From positions 124,001-188,000 of the forward strand of contig CAVQID010000043.1 in the NCBI GenBank assembly GCA_963712485.1: a DNA stretch of 64,000 nucleotides. The letters are read 5' to 3'. Positions 44,036-52,356 of this stretch are shown in pieces. This DNA is from JALORV01 sp963712485 (GTDB lineage Bacteria; Pseudomonadota; Gammaproteobacteria; Burkholderiales; Burkholderiaceae_F). The position numbers were made by a program, and so were the translations under genes. Under the pieces are notes generated by a model. That model did not search any database. It was not told the origin of the DNA and saw nothing but the letters and a program-made list of their open reading frames with translations. Each line of letters starts with the position of its first letter. Position 1 is the stretch's first letter.

Positions 44036-45237
44036 CCCATCCCACGATCGCGATCGACCGTCGCGAGCAGCGCTTCTGGCTGCTGGCGGCCGCGGGCCTG
44101 CTCGTGCTGGCGGCCGGACTCGGTGCGGCCTACTTCATGGAACACCATGGGCATGTCGTCACCGGCATGTCGAACGAGATCGTCTGGGGTACGCCGCACG
44201 TGTTCGCGATCTTCATGATCGTTGCCGCCTCGGGGGTGCTGAACGTCGCCTCGATCGGCAGCGTGTTCGGGCAGTCGCCGTACAAGCCGTACGCGCGGCT
44301 CTCGGGCCTGCTGTGCCTGGCGCTGCTGGCCGGCGGCCTGATGGTGCTGATGCTCGATCTCGGCCGCCCGGAGCGGATCGTGGTGGCGGCCACGCACTAC
44401 AACCTGACGTCCGTCTTTGCGTGGAACGTGTTCCTGTATTCGGGCATGTTCGCGGTCGTCGTCGTGTACCTGTGGATGCTGATGGAAAAGCGCATGAACC
44501 GCTGGTCGCGCCCCGCGGGCATCGCGGTCCTGGTGTGGCGCTTCGTGCTGACGACCGGTACCGGCATGATCTTCGCCTTCCTCGTGGCGCGCCAGGCGTA
44601 TGCATCGGCGTTGTTGCCGCCGCTTTTCATCGCGATGTCGCTGGCGTGGGGCATGGCGGTCTTCCTGCTGGCGCAGGCGGCGGTCGATGCCTGGCGCAAC
44701 AACGTGTCGCTGGGCCAGGCAGCGCCTGAACTGCTGCGCCGCATGGGCAACCTGCTCGGCGTGCTCATCGCCCTCGTGCTGTATCTGACTGTCGTGTATC
44801 ACCTGACCAACCTGTACTTCGCACGACAGGTCGCGTTCGAACGTTTCATCCTGCTCGATGGCGGGATCTATCCGTGGCTGTTCTGGCTCGGCGTCGTGCT
44901 GATTGGAAGCGTCGTGCCGATGCTCCTGCTCTGGCGGCCCGGCGGCGGCACGCCGCGCGCAGTGCTCGTCGCATCTGTCTGCGTGGTCGTCGGGGCGTTC
45001 GCACATCTGGTCGTGTTCATCATCGGCGGGCAGGCCTTTCCGCTGGAGATCTTTCCCGGTTACGAGGTGACGAGCAGCTTCCGGGACGGCGCGATCGCCT
45101 CCTATGCGCCGAGCGCTCCTGAAGTGCTGCTCGGCCTGGGCGGCGTGGCGGCCGCATTCCTCATCACGGTGATCGGGGTGCAGGTGTTCGACGTGACGCC
45201 GGATCGCGCGGCCCCGGCCGTTGCCGGGGCCGAGTAG
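44032..45237 (+). CDS. dsrP: NrfD-family membrane subunit DsrP
   Basis: A 401-residue integral membrane protein with about ten hydrophobic helices (for example FWLLAAAGLLVLAAGLGAAY, GLLCLALLAGGLMVLMLDLG, PLFIAMSLAWGMAVFLLAQA, PWLFWLGVVLIGSVVPMLLL). It belongs to the NrfD/PsrC quinone-interacting group and completes the transmembrane DsrMKJOP complex. The conserved LDLGRPERI after helix three is typical of the family. It overlaps dsrO by four bases. Confidence 0.95.
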   Translation: MTHPTIAIDRREQRFWLLAAAGLLVLAAGLGAAYFMEHHGHVVTGMSNEIVWGTPHVFAIFMIVAASGVLNVASIGSVFGQSPYKPYARLSGLLCLALLAGGLMVLMLDLGRPERIVVAATHYNLTSVFAWNVFLYSGMFAVVVVYLWMLMEKRMNRWSRPAGIAVLVWRFVLTTGTGMIFAFLVARQAYASALLPPLFIAMSLAWGMAVFLLAQAAVDAWRNNVSLGQAAPELLRRMGNLLGVLIALVLYLTVVYHLTNLYFARQVAFERFILLDGGIYPWLFWLGVVLIGSVVPMLLLWRPGGGTPRAVLVASVCVVVGAFAHLVVFIIGGQAFPLEIFPGYEVTSSFRDGAIASYAPSAPEVLLGLGGVAAAFLITVIGVQVFDVTPDRAAPAVAGAE

Positions 45238-45249
45238 AGGCAGCAGCGC

Positions 45250-46680
45250 ATGGTCCGCCTGCTGATCTCGGCCGCACACAAGTCGTCGGGCAAGACGACG
45301 ATCGCCATCGGGCTGGCGGCGGCGCTGCGCGAACGTGGCCTTGCGGTACAGCCGTTCAAGAAGGGCCCGGACTACATCGATCCGCTGTGGCTCGGTGCCG
45401 CTGCGGGCCGCGACTGCCGCAACCTGGACATGTACCTGTCGTCGCCGGACGAGATCGAAGCATCGTTCCGTGGGGCGTGCGCCGGTGCAGATGTGGCGCT
45501 GGTCGAGGGCAACAAGGGCCTGTACGACGGGGTTGCGCTCGATGGCAGCAACAGCAATGCGGCGCTGGCCGCCCGCCTCGATCTGTCGGTCGTGCTGGTG
45601 CTCGACACGCGCGGCATGACGCGCGGCATCGCGCCGCTGCTGCTGGGCTACCAGTCGTTCGATCCGGCGATCCGTATCGTCGGCGTGGTCCTCAACCGCG
45701 TCGGCGGCAAGCGCCATGAATCGAAATTGCGGGCGGCCATCGAGCATTACACCGATGTCCCGGTGCTCGGTGCCGTGCACGAAGATCGCTCGCTGAACAT
45801 TGAGGAGCGCCATCTTGGACTTATTCCGGCGACCGAAAGTGCGCGGGCCGACGAGCAGGTTCGGCGCCTGTCGCAGGTGGTAGCTGCGGCCGTCGACCTC
45901 GACGCACTGCTTGCGCGCTGTAACGTTTCCGGTGTGCCGCTGCGGTCGGATCCGGCGGGTGGCGCGGCAACCACGTCGACACGCGCTTCTTCGGGCGCTC
46001 GCCTGCGCATCGGCATCGCGCGCGATCGCGCGTTCGGTTTCTACTACGCGGACGATCTGGATGCGCTGCGGAGCGCCGGGGCCGAGCTGGTCTTCTTCGA
46101 TGCCCTGACGGACACGCGGCTGCCTGCCGTCGATGCGCTCTTCATCGGCGGTGGCTTTCCCGAGGTGCTGGCGGCGGAACTGGCGGCCAATCGCGCGATG
46201 CTGGCGTCGATCCGCACGGCGGTTGATCGCGGACTGCCGACTTATGCTGAGTGCGGCGGCCTGATGCTGCTGGCACGGTCGATCGTCTGGAACAATGTGT
46301 CGTATCCGATGGCCGGAGCAATCGCGGCCGACGTCGTCATGTGCGAGCGCCCCGTCGGGCGGGGCTATGTTCATCTGGCCGAGACCGCCGAGATGCCGTG
46401 GCCACGGCGCGCGGCATCGGTCATCAGGGCACACGAGTTTCATCACTCCAGGCTGGTCAACGCCGACCCGGCGCTGCGCTTTGCGTACCGCGTCGAGCGC
46501 GGACATGGCGTGGACGGCCATCACGACGGCATCGTCTATCGCAATACGCTCGCGTCCTATGCGCACCTGCGCGGCACCGGCGGCAACGACTGGCCCGCGC
46601 GTTTCGTCGACTTCGCGCGCACGGTGCGGGCTGCGGCGGCGCCGGAGGAGATGATCAGAGCCGAGGGCGGTACCCGATGA
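45250..46680 (+). CDS. dsrN: Siroheme amidase-type protein DsrN (cobyrinate a,c-diamide synthase family)
   Basis: A 476-residue glutamine-dependent amidase that makes the siroamide cofactor of DsrAB. It has an N-terminal P-loop domain (HKSSGKTTIAIGLAAAL, VQPFKKGPDYIDPLW, VEGNKGLYDG) and a C-terminal class I glutamine amidotransferase-like domain with FIGGGFPE, the nucleophile in TYAECGGLMLL, and the closing His in HEFHHSRL. It starts 12 bp after dsrP and overlaps dsrR by four bases. Confidence 0.94.
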   Translation: MVRLLISAAHKSSGKTTIAIGLAAALRERGLAVQPFKKGPDYIDPLWLGAAAGRDCRNLDMYLSSPDEIEASFRGACAGADVALVEGNKGLYDGVALDGSNSNAALAARLDLSVVLVLDTRGMTRGIAPLLLGYQSFDPAIRIVGVVLNRVGGKRHESKLRAAIEHYTDVPVLGAVHEDRSLNIEERHLGLIPATESARADEQVRRLSQVVAAAVDLDALLARCNVSGVPLRSDPAGGAATTSTRASSGARLRIGIARDRAFGFYYADDLDALRSAGAELVFFDALTDTRLPAVDALFIGGGFPEVLAAELAANRAMLASIRTAVDRGLPTYAECGGLMLLARSIVWNNVSYPMAGAIAADVVMCERPVGRGYVHLAETAEMPWPRRAASVIRAHEFHHSRLVNADPALRFAYRVERGHGVDGHHDGIVYRNTLASYAHLRGTGGNDWPARFVDFARTVRAAAAPEEMIRAEGGTR

Positions 46681-46994
46681 TTGAGATCACGCCGGCGGCG
46701 GCCGAACGCATCCGGCTCGCGCTGAGCGGAACGACAGAGCAACGCCTCGCGCTGCGCGTGGCGGCCCGCCGCGACGGCAACGGACAGGTCGAATACGGCA
46801 TGGGGCTTGACGAGCGTCGTGAGCAGGACGAGGAAGTGGTCACCGCAACTGGCATTACGCTGCTGGTATCGCCGCCATCGCTCGAAGCCATCAGCGAGAC
46901 GGTCATCGACTTCGTCGAGATCGAACCAGGGGAGCACCGGTTTGTCTTCTACCGGCGCGGAGACATTCCGCTGGAACCGGACGGCACGGCGTGA
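46677..46994 (+). CDS. dsrR: A-type scaffold-like protein DsrR
   Basis: A 105-residue member of the IscA/HesB fold group. The start 'MIEITPAAAERIRLAL' and FVEIEPGEHRFVFYRR fit DsrR. The three cysteines of true IscA are absent, as known for DsrR, which is implicated in post-transcriptional support of dsr gene products rather than cluster delivery. ATG 46677 overlaps the dsrN stop. It closes the canonical dsr operon; dsrS is not found after it. Confidence 0.9.
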   Translation: MIEITPAAAERIRLALSGTTEQRLALRVAARRDGNGQVEYGMGLDERREQDEEVVTATGITLLVSPPSLEAISETVIDFVEIEPGEHRFVFYRRGDIPLEPDGTA

Positions 46995-47049
46995 ATCCCG
47001 CGGCGCAGACGCGGCTTCGACTAGAACGCAAGAGGGGGGGAAGCGAGCA

Positions 47050-48246
47050 ATGGAGACATCGGTGAACCCGGCGACGATCGTCGTCATCGGCGGCTTTGCG
47101 CTGGCGTTCGTGTTTGGCTTTCTTGCCAATCGCGCGAACTTCTGCACGATGGGAGCAATTTCCGACGTGTTCAACATGGGTCACTGGGGCCGCATGCGCA
47201 TGTGGCTGCTCGCAATCGCGGTGGCTATCGTCGGCGCGAGCCTGTTGCACGGTCTTGGCCTGGTCGACATCGGCAAGTCGATCTACCCGCGGCCGCGCCT
47301 GGCATGGCTGTCGGCGATCGTCGGCGGGCTGCTGTTCGGCGTCGGCATGACGCTCGCCGGCGGCTGTGCCAACAAGAACCTGTTGCGGATCGGCGCCGGC
47401 AGTATCCGGTCCGTCGTCGTATTCGTCTTTCTCGGCGTCGCCGCCTACATGACGATCAAGGGCCTGTTCGGACAGTGGCGCGCGAGCTACATCGATCGCT
47501 TCACGATTGACCTGGCGGCCTACGGTCTCACCGGACAGGACCTGCCGACCCTGGTTGCAAAGGCGACCGGCATCTCAGCCAAGGCCGCGCTCGGTGTGGT
47601 CGCAACGCTGATTGCGGGCGGATTGGCGGTGTTCGTCTTCATGGATGCCCGCTTTCGCGCCAACCGGACACAGGTCGTGACCGGTGTGATGATCGGACTC
47701 GTTGTCACCGCCGGCTGGTACCTCAGTGGCCACCTGGGGTACGTCGAGAGCCCGGAACTGGAGATGGTGTTCGTTGGCACCAATACGCGAGCAGCGGAGT
47801 CGCTGAGCTTCGTGGCGCCGATCGCCTACACGATCGAGCTGCTGATGCTATGGACCGACAAGTCGTTGCATCTCACGTTCGGGATCGCGTCTGCGCTCGG
47901 GGTTATCTTCGGGTCGATGGCCTGGGCACTCGCGACCCGGCAGTTCCGTCTCGAAGGTTTCGCCTCGGCGACGGACACGCGCAATCACATCGTGGGCTCC
48001 ATCCTGATGGGCTTCGGCGGGGTGACGGCACTGGGTTGCACGATCGGCCAGGGCATCACCGGTGTTTCGACGCTTGCCCTCGGCTCGCTGCTGGCGATTG
48101 CGTCGATCGTCGCCGGATCTGTGGCGACGATGAAGTACATGGTATGGCGCGAGGATCGCGCTGAGCCCGGCCCCAAGGCGGTCGACCCGGGCTTCGGGGC
48201 CGCAACTCAAGGCTCGGCTCACTTTGAACATAGGGAGGTCAACTGA
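47050..48246 (+). CDS. YeeE/YedE-family sulfur-compound transporter
   Basis: A 398-residue membrane protein of the YeeE/YedE (TsuA, PmpA/B) group, which imports thiosulfate or other reduced sulfur through relay cysteines. Two sulf_transp repeats are seen: the first with NRANFCTMGAISD and GMTLAGGCANKNL, the second with HIVGSILMGFGGVTALGCTIGQGITG. Roughly nine hydrophobic helices occur; the segment between repeats (RASYIDRFTIDL to GTNTRAAES) is more polar. ATG 47050 has AAGCGAG upstream. It is 55 bp from dsrR and 2 bp from a DsrE-like gene, so it may deliver sulfur to the cytosolic Dsr relay. Confidence 0.92.
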   Translation: METSVNPATIVVIGGFALAFVFGFLANRANFCTMGAISDVFNMGHWGRMRMWLLAIAVAIVGASLLHGLGLVDIGKSIYPRPRLAWLSAIVGGLLFGVGMTLAGGCANKNLLRIGAGSIRSVVVFVFLGVAAYMTIKGLFGQWRASYIDRFTIDLAAYGLTGQDLPTLVAKATGISAKAALGVVATLIAGGLAVFVFMDARFRANRTQVVTGVMIGLVVTAGWYLSGHLGYVESPELEMVFVGTNTRAAESLSFVAPIAYTIELLMLWTDKSLHLTFGIASALGVIFGSMAWALATRQFRLEGFASATDTRNHIVGSILMGFGGVTALGCTIGQGITGVSTLALGSLLAIASIVAGSVATMKYMVWREDRAEPGPKAVDPGFGAATQGSAHFEHREVN

Positions 48247-48248
48247 TC

Positions 48249-48677
48249 ATGAAACGTCTATTCGCGTTCCTTGCAGCACTGGCATTCGGCGCCCTCGTCA
48301 ACGGCCAGGCAGCCGCTCAAGCGGCATCGGCCGGCAAGGAGCGAGTGATAGTCCAGGTCAGCACGCCCGAGCAGCGGATCTGGAACCAGGCGATGAACTA
48401 TGTCGAGAATCTGCAGGACCTCTACGGCAAGGACAACGTCGAAATCGAGATCGTCGCCCTCGGCTGGGGTATCGGCATGCTGAAGTTCGACTCGCCGCTG
48501 GCGACGCGCGTCGCTGATGCGATGAAGCGCGGCGCGAAACTGGAGGCCTGCGAAGTGACAATGGGCCGGCAGAAGCTCACCAGGCAGGACATGCTTCCCG
48601 ACATCGGCTACGTGAAGGCCGGCCTCGGACAGATCATCAAGCGCCAGAAGGAGGGCTGGTCGTACATCAGCGGTTGA
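48249..48677 (+). CDS. Exported DsrE-family protein
   Basis: A 142-residue protein with a Sec signal (MKRLFAFLAALAFGALVNGQAAAQA) and a DsrE/DsrF-like fold: ERVIVQVSTPEQRIWNQAMNYVENLQDLYG, VEIEIVALGWGIGML and conserved Cys101 in KLEACEVTMGR. A periplasmic DsrE homologue beside a YeeE-type channel suggests it collects or hands over sulfane sulfur outside the membrane. It starts three bases after the YeeE stop (GGAGG nearby), so both are coupled. Specific function is inference. Confidence 0.85.
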   Translation: MKRLFAFLAALAFGALVNGQAAAQAASAGKERVIVQVSTPEQRIWNQAMNYVENLQDLYGKDNVEIEIVALGWGIGMLKFDSPLATRVADAMKRGAKLEACEVTMGRQKLTRQDMLPDIGYVKAGLGQIIKRQKEGWSYISG

Positions 48678-48691
48678 GGCGCCGGCCCGCG

Positions 48692-49363
48692 TCAGGGCTC
48701 CGGCATCCCGAGCGCCTTGCGGTTCTGCACCGCGAACACCGCGGCCTCGACGCGCGAGCTCAGACCCAGCTTGGCGAGAATATGGCGAACATGCAGCTTG
48801 ACGGTGTCATTGCTGATACCGACGGTCCGCGCGATCGCCTTGTTACTCAGGCCGGCGGCCACGTAACTGAGGATCTGGCGCTCGCGGCCGGTCAATTGTT
48901 TGGCCAGGCTGGCGGCGCTGCCCGGTTCTTCACCGGATTGCAGGATAGTCGCCAGCTTGCCTGAAATGGCCGGCGCAACCACCAGTTCGCCGCGCGCGGT
49001 GCGACGGATCGCGTCGATCACTTCGGCCGGCTCCATGTCCTTCAACAGGTAGCCGCGCACGCCGAGGCGAAGAGCCGCAGCAAGGTCCTCGGCGGCCTCG
49101 CTCATTGTCAGCACGACCACCGGCGTATCGGTGCCCTGATCGCGCAGCTGCTTCAGCAGAGTGATGCCGTCGGTGGGGCCCATCCGCAAGTCGAGTATCA
49201 GCAGGTCGGGATGGTGCTCCTGCAACAGCCCCAGCGCCTCGTCGGCGCGCCCGGTGGTCGCCATGACCTGCATCCCGGCGCCGCGCGACAGAAGATCGGC
49301 GAGCCCCTGCCGGACCAGCGCATGGTCGTCGACGAGGACCAACTTGATCGGCGGCACGCTCAA
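48692..49363 (-). CDS. NarL/FixJ-type response regulator
   Basis: A 223-residue two-component regulator. The receiver domain has acidic pocket VDDH, phosphoacceptor Asp58 in LLILDLRMG, a Thr in VVVLTMS and the lysine in YLLKDM. The C-terminal LuxR-type HTH shows LTGRERQILSYVAAGLSNKAIARTVGISNDTVKLHVRHIL. It starts at TTG 49363 after GAGGGGG; GTG 49357 is an alternative. The gene is downstream of its sensor kinase and the soe genes on the same strand. Its HTH resembles nitrate/oxygen regulators, but the signal here is unknown. Confidence 0.92.
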   Translation of the reverse strand: MSVPPIKLVLVDDHALVRQGLADLLSRGAGMQVMATTGRADEALGLLQEHHPDLLILDLRMGPTDGITLLKQLRDQGTDTPVVVLTMSEAAEDLAAALRLGVRGYLLKDMEPAEVIDAIRRTARGELVVAPAISGKLATILQSGEEPGSAASLAKQLTGRERQILSYVAAGLSNKAIARTVGISNDTVKLHVRHILAKLGLSSRVEAAVFAVQNRKALGMPEP

Positions 49364-50537
49364 GGAGAACCCCCTCTGACGGATTGTCGATCGTCAGCGT
49401 GATGCGCGTGCCACCCTCGGCCCGGGCGCTGATTTGCAGGCGGCCGCCAGCACGTCCCGCGCGCTCTCTCATGATCTGCAGTCCGTGATGGCCCGCTTCG
49501 GTCAGCCGCCCGGCACAGCGGGGGTCCAGCGCTTCGTCGCTCGGCCCGCAGCCGTCGTCCTCCACGATCAGGCGCAGGTCGTCACCGGCTCGATCGATCA
49601 GGATCCGGGCGCTGTGCGCTCCGGAGTGGTGGCCAATGTTCGCCAGCGCTTCCTGCACGATGTAGAACACCTGCAGCTGCCGCTCCGCGCTCAGGCCGAC
49701 GTCCTCAACCCGGCACTCGAACGCCAGATCGATCGCGGTCCGGCTGCGGAACGCCACCGCGAGTTCGGAAAGAGAAGTTACGAGACCGCGGGAATCCATG
49801 CCGGCGCGGTACATCGAGATCATCTCGCGCAGTCTCCCGTGGGCGCTGCGCAGTTCGTCGCTCGCGTCGGTCCAGTAGTTGAGGGCGGCACCAGTCTGGT
49901 TAAGCTGCATCGCATCGTGCAGCAACGACATCCGCATCCGGACGAACGTCAGTGACTGCGCCAGCGCGTCGTGAATGTCGGCGGCCATCGACTGGCGCTC
50001 GGCGGCGACGCGGGCCTGCAGGTTTTCACGGGCCAGCCGTTCGTTTTCCAGCGCGAGTCCGAGCAATTGGCCGAACGGCCGCAGCAGGTGGGTGATGCCC
50101 GCCGGCGGATCGCGTCCCTCAGAAAAGAACAGGTTGAGCACGCCGATCGGCCGATCGCGGTGATCCAGCGGCACGGCAACCGCGCGTCCTTTCTCCGCTC
50201 CGAACGGATCTCCGGAATGAAGAATCTCGCAGCCAAGGTGCGGCGTCGCCTGCCGTGTCAGCGCGCTCTGCAGCGCGGCGCCGCACATGCCGCAGTCGGC
50301 GGGCATGATCGCGTCGCGCTGGCAGACTTCGCTGGGCAGGCCGACCGAGGCGACGAGGCGGAGCTTCTGGCTGTCTGCCGTCGGCGCGCGGATCGCCCCC
50401 GCGCGTGCGCCCGTCAGCCGCACGACGAGACCGAGGAAGTCGCCGAGTACCGAGTCTCGCGGCACGTCGACATACGAACTGGTCGGCTCGCGGCGATCGG
50501 AAGGTCTCTCGGTCAGGCCGTGCGCGTCGGTTTTCAC
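48930..50537 (-). CDS. NarX-like sensor histidine kinase with Cys-rich GAF domain
   Basis: A cytoplasmic kinase: residues 1-170 form a GAF domain with Cys72, 82, 85 and 103 (VCQRD, ADCGMC, LGCEIL), 175-270 a HisKA_3 dimerisation domain with phospho-His189 in ADIHDALAQSL, then a HATPase_c domain (NIGHHSGAHSARI, VEDDGCGP, HHGLQIMRERAGRAGGRL). Four closely spaced Cys suggest a metal or Fe-S redox sensor, as inference. Recognisable kinase ends near residue 387 (ITLTIDNP). The frame stays open for about 145 more residues of Arg/Ala/Gly-rich text lying over the regulator gene. One extra base in the C-run at 49370-49374 would give a stop overlapping the regulator start, so the true gene is probably 49362-50537. 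Confidence 0.8.
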   Translation of the reverse strand: MKTDAHGLTERPSDRREPTSSYVDVPRDSVLGDFLGLVVRLTGARAGAIRAPTADSQKLRLVASVGLPSEVCQRDAIMPADCGMCGAALQSALTRQATPHLGCEILHSGDPFGAEKGRAVAVPLDHRDRPIGVLNLFFSEGRDPPAGITHLLRPFGQLLGLALENERLARENLQARVAAERQSMAADIHDALAQSLTFVRMRMSLLHDAMQLNQTGAALNYWTDASDELRSAHGRLREMISMYRAGMDSRGLVTSLSELAVAFRSRTAIDLAFECRVEDVGLSAERQLQVFYIVQEALANIGHHSGAHSARILIDRAGDDLRLIVEDDGCGPSDEALDPRCAGRLTEAGHHGLQIMRERAGRAGGRLQISARAEGGTRITLTIDNPSEGVLLERAADQVGPRRRPCAGPAGARRSSVARRRDAGHGDHRARRRGAGAVAGAPSRPADTRLADGPHRRHHSAEAAARSGHRYAGGRADNERGRRGPCCGSSPRRARLPVEGHGAGRSDRRDPSHRARRTGGCAGHFRQAGDYPAIR

Positions 50538-50602
50538 AGGGCTGGACCACGGGGACGTGTCTGCAACTCACCCATACTATTCGAATTGCCCCGACCGCGC
50601 GC

Positions 50603-51562
50603 TCAGGCCACGGCCTGGTAATACAGGTTCTGCGGATGATTCGCCTGGGCGAAGAAGAACCAGCGCTCCGCCAGGAGTCCGACGTACTGAAACCCGAAGG
50701 CCGCCGCGAGCCACGCCGGCGACATCGATGCGAGCCCGGCCGCGACCAGTACAGCCGGGACCGGGAACACCAGCAGCAGGAACAACCATTTCACGGACCG
50801 CAGGAAGGTGCGCGTGCGTCCGTGGAAGAACTCGCGCGTGTTGAACGCGCCGCCCATCATGCCCTGCGCCTTCTGGACGATGCGCGGATGCTTGATGCCG
50901 ATCGCCGTCTGCAGCGTCGAGCGCGGCTTCAGGCGCGCGTTGCGGACCAGCGAAGCCACGCGCCCCACCAGCGCGGCGGCGGTCAGCGCCAGCGCAAAGG
51001 TTCCGAAGAAGAGCGTCAATCCCGGCTCGACCGCGGCGGCATACGCTGTCGCCAGCGTGAAGCCGGAGGCGCAGCCGAGCAGGAAATAATTGACGACGGT
51101 CAGCGGGCTGGCCCACTCCTGCAGGAACTTCAGGCAGGCATAGATCATCCCGGTGCAGACGAAGAGTGCGAGGGACAGCACCGAGGTCGCGGCGCCGATC
51201 GCAAGCGTCGAGAGCGGCAGTTCCATTGAGAGCACACCGGTCAGCCAGTGCGCGGCGCCGTAGGCGACCACGCCGGTGACGAAGGCCGGCAGTACGATGA
51301 TCTCGCGTGACAGCCAGGATGTGCGCCAGCGTGACGCTGCACGCCAGCCGCGCTCCGGGCGACCGAGGTGGAAGATCGACGCGATCAGTCCAAGCACCAT
51401 CAGCACACAGACGATCACGGCACCGCCGACATAAAAGGCCGCGCCGGGGCGATCGAGCCAGCCGAAGCGCGCTCCGACCTCGACGCAGTAAAGCGCAAGA
51501 AACAGTCCCTGGCCGGCGCCGATCAATGTCGTCAGGAAGATCACGGAAAAGGCCGGGTGCAT
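50603..51562 (-). CDS. soeC: Sulfite dehydrogenase membrane subunit SoeC (DmsC/NrfD-like)
   Basis: A 319-residue integral membrane anchor of the DmsC type. Eight or so hydrophobic helices are visible, with the family signature ASIFHLGRPERGWRA after helix two and TRTFLRSVKWLFLLLVFPVP near the C-terminus. It passes electrons from sulfite oxidation to quinone. It follows soeB by 34 bp. Function is assigned from the soeABC context in a dsr-type sulfur oxidiser; DmsC alone would be ambiguous. Confidence 0.9.
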   Translation of the reverse strand: MHPAFSVIFLTTLIGAGQGLFLALYCVEVGARFGWLDRPGAAFYVGGAVIVCVLMVLGLIASIFHLGRPERGWRAASRWRTSWLSREIIVLPAFVTGVVAYGAAHWLTGVLSMELPLSTLAIGAATSVLSLALFVCTGMIYACLKFLQEWASPLTVVNYFLLGCASGFTLATAYAAAVEPGLTLFFGTFALALTAAALVGRVASLVRNARLKPRSTLQTAIGIKHPRIVQKAQGMMGGAFNTREFFHGRTRTFLRSVKWLFLLLVFPVPAVLVAAGLASMSPAWLAAAFGFQYVGLLAERWFFFAQANHPQNLYYQAVA

Positions 51563-51596
51563 CGTCAGGTCGTGCTTCGAAGTTTTCGCATTGCAA

Positions 51597-52328
51597 TTAC
51601 CACGACGTCACATCGTCCAGTGCCGGGTCCTTCAGCGGCGGCTTCGGCAGCCGGCCGTCGATCTTCAGCGGGTTGTCGGCGCGGATCAGTTCGTCCTCCT
51701 CGATCGTCATTTCAGTTCGGCGTCGCGGCAGGTAGTGGTTGGCCGGCTGCGTACCCCACTCCGGCATCAGCGGGTAGCCGCCGCGTTCGCGGATCGCCTG
51801 CGAAGCCTCGGACTCCGGATCGTGGATGTCGCCGAACAGGCGCGCGCTGGTGGGGCAGGCCAGCACGCACGCTGGGCGACGCTCGGCCAGCGGCAGCGCG
51901 GTGTCGTAGATGCGGTCGACGCACAGCGTGCACTTCTTCATCACCTTCTGGCGCTCGTCGATCTCGCGCGCGCCGTAGGGACAGGCCCACGAGCAGTACT
52001 TGCAGCCGATGCACTTGTCGTAGTCGACCAGCACGATGCCGTCTTCCGGCCGCTTGTAGCTGGCCCCGGTAGGACAGACCGGCACGCACGGCGGTTCTTC
52101 GCAATGCAGGCAGGACTTCGGGAAGTGCACGGTCTGCGTATTCGGAAACTCGCCGACCTCGAAGGTCTGCACCCGGTTGAAGAAGGTGCCAGTCGGGTCG
52201 GCGTCGTACGGCCGCTGGTCGGAGAGCGTTCCGGCGTTGCCCGAGGTGTTCCATTCCTTGCAGCTCGTCACGCAGGCATGGCAGCCGACGCAGACGTTCA
52301 GGTCGATGACCAGCGCAAGCTGCGTCAT
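51597..52328 (-). CDS. soeB: Sulfite dehydrogenase iron-sulfur subunit SoeB
   Basis: A 243-residue four-cluster ferredoxin-like protein. The motifs are CVGCHACVTSCK, CLHCEEPPCVPVCP, CIGCKYCSWACPYG and CTLCVDRIY...CVLACP. No export signal is present, in agreement with a cytoplasmic enzyme. The C-terminal 50 residues (EEDELIRADNPLKIDGRLPKPP) match SoeB-like proteins. ATG 52328 is 28 bp after soeA. Confidence 0.93.
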   Translation of the reverse strand: MTQLALVIDLNVCVGCHACVTSCKEWNTSGNAGTLSDQRPYDADPTGTFFNRVQTFEVGEFPNTQTVHFPKSCLHCEEPPCVPVCPTGASYKRPEDGIVLVDYDKCIGCKYCSWACPYGAREIDERQKVMKKCTLCVDRIYDTALPLAERRPACVLACPTSARLFGDIHDPESEASQAIRERGGYPLMPEWGTQPANHYLPRRRTEMTIEEDELIRADNPLKIDGRLPKPPLKDPALDDVTSW

Positions 52329-52356
52329 CGCGAGCGCTCCAGGGACCCGGGCCGTG

